Origin: Epinephelus fuscoguttatus
Taxonomy: Eukaryota > Chordata > Actinopteri > Perciformes > Serranidae
Assembly (NCBI RefSeq): GCF_011397635.1
Contig: NC_064770.1
Location: 23,120,200 to 23,184,199, forward strand
Direction of reading: 5' to 3'
Length of the DNA: 64,000 nucleotides
Shown: positions 23,361 to 36,440 of the stretch, piece after piece
Numbering within the stretch: position 1 is the first letter of the stretch
Layout of the letters: each line of letters opens with the position of its first letter
Translations under genes and position numbers: made by a program
Notes under the pieces: generated by a model
What the model saw: the letters and a program-made list of their open reading frames with translations, nothing else
Databases searched by the model: none
Told to the model about the DNA's origin: nothing

Positions 23361-23720
23361 CCTTAAATCCCAAAGAGTTTCAAAAGAGCTACTGTCTTTA
23401 AACTATGAGAAGGTCTTATGATGAACTGTTAAACACAACTTAGATGCAACTTTTAATTACATTTTTTTCTGGAGGAAACATTTTCTTTGTTGATGTTGCC
23501 TATAATTCTCATTAAGTGTAAGAAAAACAGCTTGTTAGGGGGAAAGCGCAATAAGGCGGACTGCAATAAGCCCATTGATTCTTATTACAAAACTCAATCT
23601 CGCTGAAAGAAATCCGGGAACAATCATTCTGGGTAAATGTATTACTAATTAAAATGTGTGTCTGTGTGATGGCAAAGGCACAAAGAGTAACCGTGAAAGC
23701 AAACTTGCATGATGGCTTGT

Positions 23721-23726
23721 TTTATT
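23721..23726 (-). terminator. ccnf: Candidate ccnf polyadenylation signal AATAAA
   Basis: First AATAAA on the minus strand that I see after the ccnf stop. It implies a 3'UTR of about 1.45 kb (25183 to about 23700). Nothing else is recognised in that stretch. Confidence 0.45.
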
Positions 23727-25183
23727 TTAACAAAATTACATATTCACATCATAGGTCTATTAAAAAACAACAACAACATTGTACTGTAGAAAAGTTTCAC
23801 AAAGAAAACTGCCTTTTTTGGAACGAAGCAAAAACAATTCAAGTAGTAGTGGCATGTTCTTTGTCTTTCTCCATTTATACATATCGTACTATGTACATTT
23901 ATAAAACACAGGCAATAACCAGTCTGGTGTAACAGTTTAAAAATGTATTTACAGTCAGTCACAGACATTAAAACACTGTGCACTACAGTACTTCCGAAAC
24001 CCCATCAGGTGATAGTTTCCCGTTAGTGTCTGAACTTCCCTTTCGCTCCAAGAAGGCAAAGCAAATCCATTCGAAAATACTTTAGTATTGATTGTTCGAG
24101 CGTTGAAATGGTTGCATTTCATTGAATTGCGCTTCTTCTGTGATGATAAAAGTGCTAGACCTAATTCAGATGGGAGGAAAAGTGGGATGAGTACAACTGT
24201 ATCAGCATTATGGTTTCATGTTGCATCGATTGCCTTGTTAAATTTTAGAATAGTTAATGCAGCATTAAACATTTGGGGGATACGCTGAGGTCTGTACGAA
24301 ACTCATCCAGCTGGTGATTCTTGATCAGCTCCATTATCAGCACACCTTACTGAACATATAGTGTGTCAATATCTCAACAGCTAACACCTGCTGTTCCTGA
24401 TGGGATTAGTGTGCTATAGGTCTTTTAAAGTAATATCAATCAGAATTTTAACAGCACAACAGGTGGTTATAGACTCCAGAAGATGCAGACTACTGAAAGA
24501 CTCATTTCACAGCTCTGTTTCTAGTTATGATGCCCGTGAAAACAAACGACACCACCACAGTACCTTTGGCAAACACATGTAGAACTAAGGACAAAACTTA
24601 AGAGGAATTCATACAATCATATATTTTTTTAGGCTTCAGTTGCAGCTATTTCCATCAATGACAGTAGTCACCTATAGATGACATTCAAATACAAGACAGT
24701 CTTGTACAGACAGTGCATATCAGAAACTATGATAACCAAAACAATCATAATAACGTGACAGCTATGTTTAAGGTTTTAACAATGAACACTTTTCCCCAAA
24801 AAACATCAAGTTCATGAGGTTTAATTTCTTCTAAAATGAACACGATCTGAAATTGAGGTTGTTGTAGGAGGCTGTAAAAACAATGCAAGCGGTCCTGAGG
24901 AAAGTCAAGTCATGTTCCAGTGGTTTCAGAGCTGAGTGCGAGCCTTGATTTATGGGAGGTATTTCATCGTGCCCTGCCTGTAAACATGCAAATGAAATGT
25001 AATGTAATAGAAAGGCAAGTTTCTAGGCGATTCATATATTTTCCCTTACTTACTTGTCCTTAACCTAAAAGTCTCTTGATCTTCTGGCGAGTGGTGAATC
25101 AGTGCAGACTGACAGGAGTGAGGAACAGCATGGAGAACTAGAGAAAAGTGCTGGAGGATGATAAGTCAGTCAATAACCACTGT

Positions 25184-28100
25184 CTATAGGCTCAGAAACC
25201 CCGCACTGGCAGAATGCATGTCTCCTTCCTCTTCCTCCTCTTCCCTTTCCACCTCACCTCCACTATGAGCTGCTGAGTTCTTCCTCTTCACTTGTTTGCT
25301 AGAGGTGCCCCGGGGCCTCTGCATGGGCACCAGAAGGCGGAAGCCTGGCTGGGCGTTGGCGGAGGCTGCGCCCAGGGAAGTGGTAAAGGTCTTGAATGTG
25401 CAAGGCAGGAGGGAGGAGGAGCATGTAGATGAGGGGCTGGCACTCTGGACAGAGGAGTATCCTGAACTGTGAAGGTCGGCAGAGATGAAGAGGGGTTTCT
25501 GGTCTTGCCAATCCTTGCTCACTTCTCTTTCCATTTCAGAGAAGCTGTCTTCATCGCTGGACAAGGCTCTGCAGTGCTCTAGTCCTCCCTCTGCATCTGA
25601 CAGTGGGTGCAGGTTGATGGACATCAAGGAAGCTATTGGAAGAGAATGGACAGAGTTTATAACAATGAATTATTTTGGACAAAGTTTACACAAACTACAG
25701 GCACTAATGCACTCTGCACAGCTACCACCATCCATCCTCATTTGTCCATGACAGTAAGCCTGCATACGATGAAGGCCTAAATTAATGTGCTGGTTTATTA
25801 TGCTAGACGTCACAACTGCTGCATCATCTCCAGTTACTTAATGTCCTACTGAGAGACTGACTCATGCATTATTCTCCTCTATATATGGAATTATTATTAT
25901 TATTATTATATGCTCCACAGAAAAACACTTTTTAATCTCTGCCAGTATCATACTGAATTAAGTGTGCCCACCCCCTTTCCATTCTTTTTCTCAACACTTA
26001 CAATCACCGTCTTTCTCTCCCTCGCTCTCCTCCTCCCGGTCCCCCTCATAACCCGAACAGGAAGTGTCCAGGCTCCAGTCCAGGATGTCACCCAGCAGCC
26101 TCTCCTCCTGATTGGACAGCTCGGCCGTAGGCGTGGCCACAAAGCTGGCTCTTTCAGCCTGCATCCCCTCATCGCGTCTCCTGGGGAGAAAGGCGACCAG
26201 CAATGTGTTACAGTGAGTCACAGATGGCACAAACAAACACCCTCGGGCAAGATGCTTTCACATGTCTGTTATGCAGCACAGGAGACTCACGACAATAAGG
26301 ACTGCTAAATGAGCGAGGAGGAGGAGGCATACGTGTCTTGCAACGTCCTGTCATATAAGAGCTCTATATACTAAGATTCTTTTGATTTTATGTACAATAT
26401 GTTGCAAAGCCGGGAGCTACAGTCTATGAATATAAAAAGAAAAATACTGAGACATTTGCATCTAGGGTTTTGGTTACAGTCATACTGTCATGTATCGTAG
26501 CTTTAAAAAGGTCCAGTGTGTAGGATTTAGGGGCATCCATTGGCATAAATGGTAAACAATATTCCTAACAATGTTTTCATTAATTTATAATCATTTTAAA
26601 ATAAGAACAGCTGTGTTTTTGCTACCTTAAAATTAGCCATTTATATCAACATACTGAGTGGGTGCTCATCCAGAGACCATTTTGCTCTACAGTGGCCCAG
26701 AATAGACAAACCAAACACTGGCTCTAAATGTTCAAGACACTTGGCACATGGAGAAGTTTCAGTTGGTTGCAATCTGCAAACTCACCACTAGATGGCACTA
26801 AATCCTTCATAATTGACCTTTAACAGTGTCTTTACCTGACCTGAAAATGCTGTCAGTCATTTGATACAATTTTCTGAAGTGATTCAAATGTTTGTGCTGG
26901 GAGCAGTGATCAATAATTGAATTGTTTGGCCAAAAACTACAGATTTTTTTTTGACACCTACGTCTTATTTAAATCAAATACTGTGCAAGAAAGTGCTAAG
27001 AAGACTGATACCGCAAAGGCTGGGCAGTATATCAATATTAGATCGACACTATATCGATATTGTGATATGACACTAGAAAACATCTTAGATTTTAAATGCT
27101 GCATTACAGTAAAATGACATAATTTTCTGAACCTATCAGACTGCTCTTTCTGTTCTATTGTTTGTCTTCCCCACTTAGTCATTACATCCACATTACCGAT
27201 TATAATTTATCAGAAATCTCATTGTGTTAATATTTTGTCAAAGCACTAATAGTTAACCCTAAAATATCACTGCAATACTGATAAAGTTATCGGGTCAAAA
27301 AATATTTTGATACTTGATTTTCTCCATTTTGTCCAGTCCTACTCACCACACTTACAAAAGCATAACAGACCCAAAATAAATAAATACTAACATTGCCTCC
27401 CTCCGCACGGTCCAGGCTCTTATTGTAAGAAGATAACTTGAGATAGAGTAAGAAAAAATTAATGACCATATGGGATAAAAAGTGACAGTGGCTCAGTAGC
27501 CCGGTGCCATTAGAAAGTCACGCAAGCACAGCAAGCCTTAGAGTGCTCACAGCGGGTTTACGTAATAAAGGAAATGGAAAAATTTCAGTGGGTCCCATTA
27601 CATTTTCTTGGCCCAGCAGGCTATATTACATTATACACAACACTACCCAAGTGTTTATAGTATTACATAGCATACGTATCAGTATTTTGTATATATTTAG
27701 AGGGGGCCTCATTTTCTGCCATTCATATATTGATAAAATGTTGGACATTTACATTAAATGTGTTCAAAATTTCAAATAATGAGACAAACGTATGTAAAAG
27801 TAATCCTTGTGAGCAGAATACTCTTGTTTCCGACATTTTTCTCTACTTTCAAGAAAAGCTGATGTCAGCTCGTGATGGATTTCTTTCTATGGTCATCTGC
27901 TCCAGGCTCACTACTGCAAGTGTTCACATTACAAACAAGCAGCATGTAGCTACATGCTAACATCAGGGAAACATGTAATCTTGGTTGCAGATGTTGTAAT
28001 GTTCTCCCCACAACCAGATCAAATTCCTGCTGGATCATGTCCACATTTTGGTTAAGAAGCTTTTATTGATAGAAAGTGCCTCTATTCTCCGTTAAAGTCA

Positions 28101-31100
28101 TCGCACAGCTGCCATGATGGTGCAGAAATATGTACAACCCAGAAATGCTGTCAATTTACTGTTTAAAAAAAAAAACCAAAAAAAAAAAAAAAACATGAAA
28201 CCCTTAATGTGTTGTACTGGGGAACTTGTGTGTAACTTAAGTACCTCTTGTTTGTGCTGGATGGAGAGGCGAGGAAGGTGTGGATGTCTGCTGGTTGACC
28301 AGTGGGGCTGGCGGGCTCCATCTGAGGCTCCACCTCTGGAATCTCCAGGATCTGACACAGCTCTTTAAAATCCATCACCTTGTAGAGACAATTATATAAT
28401 GTCAGTGACCAGTTTCAGAGACACAATGAAAGAAATTCAGAATTGTTTTTGTTTTATGTCCCCATACCTGCATTAAAAAAATAAATAAATAAATAAAAAT
28501 AAAGTACCTTTTCTTTGCTGATGTGCTGGTAGGCGTCATCTTCAAACCGTTGCTTAACGCCAGTTAGAGACACGTGCCTGTAATCTTTGGGAACGTCTTG
28601 ACTGAAACTGAGGAGAGACAAAAAAATGTAGGGTAAAGGACTGAGTTTGATCTACCTTCCTTACTGCATCTCTATAATCCACTCTTGGGGCCAAAATCTT
28701 GTTACTTTTCCATTTGAGAATTACGGTTTGTCGATACGATGCTCACCTATCAAAGTGGCTCACCCTGAGGCACGTTTCTGTGACTCAGTCGTGATTCACT
28801 GATAGTTATTTACACACAGACACCCCCCGTCCACCCCCGTATATCTAGTCCAAATGCTCCTCCTGTCTCTTGTGACTCTGCAGCTCTCTCTGGGCATCAC
28901 AATTGCTTTCAGACCTTAATGGCCATCCATTTTCTTGGTCACCAGACATTATAAACAATCACATCTAATGCAATCCAATGTGGTCATATGAGCATGCTGA
29001 AAACAGGCTACACGTCACCAATCAATTCCTATTATCTCTTTTCATGGAGGAAAGCACGGCGAAGCAGGAGTCCTGTGTGAGCCGAGGTACAGTTACAAAA
29101 TGGACAATGGACTAGAATGTTTTCAGTGGCATTTTCTGTAGCTTAGAGTAAAGATATATTCATGTTTCCCCGTGCAGAATAAAGGCTTTCAAAAGCTGCT
29201 GTACAGTAAAATAATGGTTGAATAAATGATGCGAATTATTGATGCTTTAAGCGAGTCTTTAATCATATACTTTTGATTATTCTCTCTATGTATCATTTTG
29301 TCCTAAGAATTGTCTAAACTATCTACTGCATGTCTGTCTGCCCTGGAAGAGGGATCAGTTTCCCTTCCTGAGGTTTCTTCCATTTTTCCACATTTGAAGG
29401 GTTTTTGGGGGAGTGTTTTCTCATATGCTGTGAGGGTCCAAGGACAGAGGGTGTCTTAAGATATACAAACTCTAAAGCCAACTAAGGCAAATTCTAATTT
29501 GTGATATTGGGCTATATAAATACAATTTAATTCATTTTTTTTTAGTCTTACGTAATGTGGACAGTGGACACCAGAGGTGATCAATCTGGCTACCTACTGA
29601 AAATGCAATGGTAAAGCCGGGAAAGTAATGGGATTACAGCGACGGATTTTTAACATGCCGCCAAACATTGGTGTCAAATAACATCTATAGGAGATGCTCT
29701 TATTTGTTAAACCCAAAATAGGGGTCAAAAACTGAATCTCAATCGTCACGAGATGATGGCAAGAAAACATGTTAGGATAAAATAACACACACAAAAAAAC
29801 AGCAACAAAAAAAAAAAAAAAACCCACGGGATCTTTTGGGACCCGCGTCATCTTCTTTCCCTTGCTATGGTGGAAAGTAACTGCATGAAGAAGGTAAGGC
29901 AAAATAAAAACAGGTCACAACTTTCCTTGGCAACAGTTGGCTTTTGTGTGGATTGCATGGATGATTATTAGAGCAAACTTACGATCTGAAGGATTTTACA
30001 ATGACAGCCACTTCAGTACAAAAGCAATCATAGTTCTACAAAATGCAACCTATAATTTAAATACACAGTACACAACAATAACAAATATGCAGGCTGGATA
30101 ATGCTGTGGTTCAGCAGGGACAGTGCTGCATACAAGTAATCAACTGAGAAACACACTACGTCAGTCAGAGCCCATTTCATTTGCTAACCTGGCTAAGCTA
30201 ATAGGTAGCTACATGTGGGCGGTTACCAAACAGACTGCACCTATTCAAAGAATAAAATGTTTTTTCCTTCTTTTCTCTACAGATATGACCACTTCAGGAA
30301 CCTAATTCTGAACGGATTACATTGGTCTCAAGGAGACACTTAACCTTGCTGAGGTCACAACACCTGAAGTGTATTTCTATGTGCTGTTCAAGAATAGATC
30401 CAATTTCTGTGCTGGCTCTCGCTCGTCCGTGGTCATGATAACAATGTACTTATTAGTGGAGCTGGACTCATCAAACTGAGCTCAGGAAAAAGAAAAGACG
30501 TGGGTGTGCTGAATGTGACCAGACAGACTGAGAGAGGATGATGAGAAAAATGAATTGCTTGGCTACCAACTGCGTCAAAACACACACACATAAAACACAA
30601 ACACTTACCACTTGACATAGAGCAGCACAGCTAGGGTGGTGAGGTCTTGCTTGGAGAAACCTGTGTAGTCAACTAACTGGCTGGGCCAGAGTGGAGCTGC
30701 AGAGGGAGGCAGAAGACATAAGTCAAGGTGAAAATAAACACAACTCAAACTGTAAACTCTAAGTTTGTAATGATTATTTGCATTACATGTCAGTGTTAAA
30801 CAGGTGACACGATGCATCTTGTGTTCTTTTTTTTTTTTTTTTTTAAACTTATTTTTTATTTAAACAACCAACAGACATACACCAGTAACTTGCCACAATC
30901 ATCACATTTTCCCCTTCATCAGTCCTTTCATTTGAAATGTCCTTTTTTTTTCTTTTTCTTCCTCTCTCCCCCACCCTCCTCCCTTAATCCAGTCCTTGTT
31001 ATAATAGTTTGAAAAACGGAAATATGCCTCACTTCACAAATACAATCAATGCCGTCTCCTAGCTCAGATAAGAAACTCCACAATCAGAGCTAATGATGCT

Positions 31101-34100
31101 AGAAATAATAAAAAAAGGGGAGGGGGGGTGGTAAGGATAAATAAATATAAATAAGATGTAAATAAATAGAAAAGAAGAAAGAAAAAAAAAAAAAAAAAAA
31201 AAATACCAAATACCATATCCAAAATGAGTGAATCATAAATCCATGAATCCGTAAATCAAACCTCAGGAATACATCACTGCAATATCAAAGGCAACACAGG
31301 CATCCATCTCTTTAAAATTTTTTCTTTTTGAAGTCGAACAGCATAGGTGATTTTTTCCATTTCATAGATTTCATATACCTTCAAAATCCAATCATTATAT
31401 GAAGGGGGTTCAATTTTCAACCACCTAAATGTGATACACGCATCTTGTGTTCTAAATGTGTTTCAGTGCGTGTTATTACCATAGTGATGTAGTGCTCTTG
31501 TAAGCAGTAGCACAGCGCAGGCCAGTTTGGAAGGTGGCGGTGTGGCGAGAGCAGAGTAGAGCAGTGACAGCTCGCAGATGTAGCTGAATAGGTGAGTGGT
31601 CCGCCTCTCCAGAGGGAGCAGAGACAGCAGCACCTCCCCGTAGTCCAGCAGCGTGGGGCTCTGATGGGAAGTGCATAAAATTACCCTTTACATTCAGTTC
31701 TTAATTCACCCGAGAAAACTCTTTCATGGCACTTAAATACTCCGCATTACTTAAGGATAATTGTTGTACTCACCCTGATCTTTCCCTCCAGCACAGAGAC
31801 AACCTCCCCCATCATTCGAACCAGGTCCTCGTATTTGTAGGTGTTGTCTGTGAGCCAGACAGCTTCACGTATGGTCAGGATTTCTTTACTCATATAGCTG
31901 AAATGAAACGTTAAAATATATGTGTATATTTTCAACAAAATACAAATCTGGATATTTCATTTTCCCTTCAAAACCAGCCATAAAATGATTTTTAGCTTCA
32001 CAAAAGACACAACTACAACATCAAAGAGGCCCTATTAAGCTTTTCCTTATGTCTGTCATGTTAAAATGTCATATGTTCAAATTAAAAGTGGCGGAATGTT
32101 CAAATAACAAGGGGAACATATGTAAAAGTAATCCCTGTAGGTGAAAACCTCAGGCTTTAGATTGTTCTGAACACTGTTTCCAGGGTTCTGTGCTACCTTG
32201 GCGACAAGCTGACGTCAGCTCATGACAGATTTCTCTATATTGTCATCTGCTCCTGCTCTAACATGTAATCTTGGTTGCTCAAGCTGCATTTTCTCTCCGT
32301 TTTCTGATTATAGTCCTACAGGAAGCGTTTAGAAGCTTTTATTGGTGACCTTTAAGGGGAGAAAGTGACACTACATACAGTCATTCCTGAGCTACAATTA
32401 CACTTCAGCATGTAGCTGCATACTAACATCAGGGAAACATGTAATCTTGGTTGATGATGTTGATTATTTCTCCCCGTTTCGAAACATATTCCTGTTGAAA
32501 CATGTCTGGTTGTCCGGGGGCTTAAAGAGACAGGCGCTAAAACTGAGCGCCACAGTCAGAAGGTGTATACAGGTGCTCCAGCACAGACAGTATGAGGAAA
32601 ATAGTGGTTTTTGAATATTAACGCATGTAAACATGTTGTAGTAGAAAAGGCATGTGTGAATGCTCACCGGGTACAAACTACCATGCAGGCAATTCCCAAT
32701 AACTGAAGGCGAGCCTTGGGGACAGAGCGCAGAGCCAGGTAGCGGTCCACACAACCCACTGTCACATGCAGCGTCAGGCTGGAGAAATCCTTCATGGTGG
32801 TCACCTCCACAAGCCAGTCCACCAGGATGTACCTGGACGGGCAGGAAGAGACAGAGACGAGTAGAAATTCAAGGTCATGTGCATCAAAAACAGGAATAAT
32901 GACTCAAAAATCCAGTGGAAAAAAATTAAAATACAGAAAGTGTATTACAGTGGAACAAGAGGCAAAATATTGAAGTCATTAACCCGTGTGCTTTAGAGCC
33001 ACAAAACATTATCTGATCTTAAATCAGCCACGATGGCTCTTCGGTAATGTCATTAAATAAGGCCAAGATGATCAAAACAAAGCGAGTCATTATAATGACT
33101 AACAGGAACATTCAATTGTCTCGAAAGATATTATTCACCACGAGACTGTAATGATGCCAGTAATATCACAGAGGAGTTTCCGTCTACCTCATGGTGTCCT
33201 TGATGCCTCGTCTGAGGATGCCCTGAGAGCAGTGTCGTGATGCCGGGTTAGAGGAACTAAAGAGCTGAGCCACTAAGTCAGAACAGGCTTTCGACTCCAG
33301 GCCCAGGGGATTCCCGCTGCTGCACACTTTAGCCAGGGAGAGCTGAGGAGAGAGAAAAGACAACGCGTTGAACAAATTATTCAGAGTGGCTCGGCAGCTT
33401 GTCAAATTGGATCACACCACAAAGACAACAATACGGTTAAGCACTGCAATAGTTTGCTGCTGTGATGAGCCTGTGACTTTGGATGAGTCATATTTTTGTG
33501 ATTCAGTGGTGCAGCTTGATAAAGTGACAGCACTTTAGGAAGGAAATAGTGCTCACTAAGAATATCTTCTATCTCTGGACAAATGGAGTGGTGGGAAATG
33601 AAAGAGAAATGAAACAAAACCACGACCGATAAAAAGCTGTCAAAAGACACTTCACTGTCTTTGGTAATATCACAGTGGACAACAGTGGGCAAATAAAGAC
33701 AAAGAAGGCCATCAATCAAGATTGAAAATGCACAGGAGTACATTGAGTCACCTGCTGCTTCATTATAACGGCAATTCTGTCTTCAATCACATACACACCT
33801 GAGCCTCCCAGGATCCTTTGCCAGCGTAGTCCCTGAGGGTTCGGATACACTGGAGGTACCTGCCTGGATCTGCCATCTGAGATTCAAACACAAATACATG
33901 AACATTCATGTGTAGAAATCTTTTGTTTGACCCATTTTTTAATCAAATATACTTGCAAAATATTTTCTACAAGCAATAAACTTTAGTGGAGGCGAAAAGA
34001 TGAACAAATTATTCATCAAGATTGAAAATGCACAGGAGTACATTGAGTCACCTGCTGCTTCATTATAACGGCAATTCTGTCTTCAATCACATACACACCT

Positions 34101-36408
34101 GAGCCTCCCAGGATCCTTTGCCAGCGTAGTCCCTGAGGGTTCGGATACACTGGAGGTACCTGCCTGGATCTGCCATCTGAGATTCAAACACAAATACATG
34201 AACATTCATGTGTAGAAATCTTTTGTTTGACCCATTTTTTAATCAAATATACTTGCAAAATATTTTCTACAAGCAATAAATCATGTTAGTGTGAGGCCCT
34301 TGCACACCAAGTCTGTATTATTCGTCTATAATTGCTACACATTTAAAAAAATAAATGGTGTCAATCACATTTACAAAACTTTCACGTGTCATTAAAGTTT
34401 TCAGAACAGGTTTGATATTCTGCATTTTTTTTGCTTACGTCAAAAGCCTTTCGAGAGTTGTTTGACCGAGAAGCACTGATGAAAATGTGGTGTAATGGTG
34501 ACACACATGCATCCACAACAAGCAACAGGAACAGGGAAGAACAATCTAGAGAATGGTAAATGGATCTGCATTTGTATAGCGCCTTTCTAGTCATCTAGTG
34601 ACCACTCGAAACGCTTTTTACACTACGAGTCACGTTCACCCATTCACACACACACATTCATACACTGGTGGCCGAGGCTACCATACAAGGTGCCACCTGC
34701 TACTCAGTTTTTTAACACACTCACACAGCATTGGAATAGCCATCGGGAGCAATTAGGGGTTCAGTATCTTGCTCAAGGATACTTGGACATGCAGCCTGGA
34801 AGAGCCCGGGATCAAACCGCTGATCTTTCGATTGGTGGACAACCTGCTCTATCTCTGAGCCACAGCCGCCCCACAATGAGAAGCAATGACCTTTTTGAAA
34901 TTGTCCACGACAAAGAGGAGGTAATGTCAGCCTATTCAGAAATGCACAACAGTAATGATGAAGCTTACAGCAGAGTGCAATTTAATAGCTGCACAGTATC
35001 ATGCCATAACTCAGGCAGCCACAGTGCCAAATGAAATTTATGTGGACAGAGAGTGGCGACTTCCTAGGAAGGTAGCTTCAGTGGAGAGAAGCAATCTTTC
35101 ATATTACAAATCTCATGACAAATAGAGCATAACGCATCAGACTCAGCGTGCAGTCATTAAAATACATGCAAAAAATACAGACTTTGTGTGCAAAGGCCTT
35201 TAGTCTCCAACTTTTTATCAGTGAGTTCCTGTGTGACCTCTGCTATAAATAAATGTGCCAGTGGTCCAGTGTGACATGGAGAAACTGCAGGGAAGCCCAA
35301 ATCAATAAGGTCAATGTAACCATGAGTTGGTCACTGATTAGAAAACTCAATGGAGGTATACGGACTCACAGCTGCTCTGCGGTTGTGTTCCCAAAGCAGG
35401 AAAGAGCTCTGTAGACAGCCAGCGTGTGATGACTCCTCCAACATGGATATGGCATCAGAGCGTCTTTCATCACCCTGAAAAAGGTAACACAAGTCCAGGT
35501 GTGAACAACAGATCTTACTTATCAAACGGACAAAACTGTTCTGTACCTAGACATGAAGAAAGCAGTCAAACATTGTCTCATCGACACAAAAAGTGTATTA
35601 GTCATGATCCTGAAATATAAACCAGAGTTCTATGTAAGCAGTGTGATGTAATCTGTCATAGTAATAAATAACAAAGCACAGCAGGGCTGTTAATAGGAGG
35701 AATCAACAGGGGATGTTGAAACACCAGCGATATACGAGGGAAGGGGAAAACAACAACTATCCCATCTGTGCTGTTAATAACTGTGGCACATAGCTATACA
35801 CTTGAATTAGAGGCTAATAGAAATGGAGCTAACCACACTCACACTCACTTCAAACAGCTGCAAAACTCTGGCCAAACAGTGCAACAAGGGTCCTCTCTTC
35901 TCCTGTAGAGAGAGGAAAAACATTAAATGGTGAAAATTTGAAATCATTTATATACTGGCATTAGAGCTGCAACGACAAGTCATCTAATCAATCAACTGAA
36001 AAATAATCGGCAACTATTTTGATCATCGATTAACTGTTAAATATGGAAATTTCTTTTTGTGTTACTTTGTCTTAAACTGAATATATGTGGGATTTGGACT
36101 GATAAAATGAGACATTTAAAGACATAGCTTTGGACTTTGAGAAACTGGGATGAACATTTTTAGAGCTGTACTGATACCGATACCAGTATTGGAAATGCTT
36201 CCAATGCTGCCTAAAATGCGGTATCAGTGAGTACAGCCTATGACCAATCCGATACCACGTAATGCCTCACGTCATTACGCATACGCACGCTACAGGAAAC
36301 AAAACGGAGCGGAGTTTAAAAAGCATTCTACTGTGGCCTTTAAAATGTCTTTTTTACCAAATTGTGTGGCTGCACTTTAACCTGTGTCTTGATGTGTGTC
36401 AACGCTGG

Positions 36409-36440
<32 letters not shown>

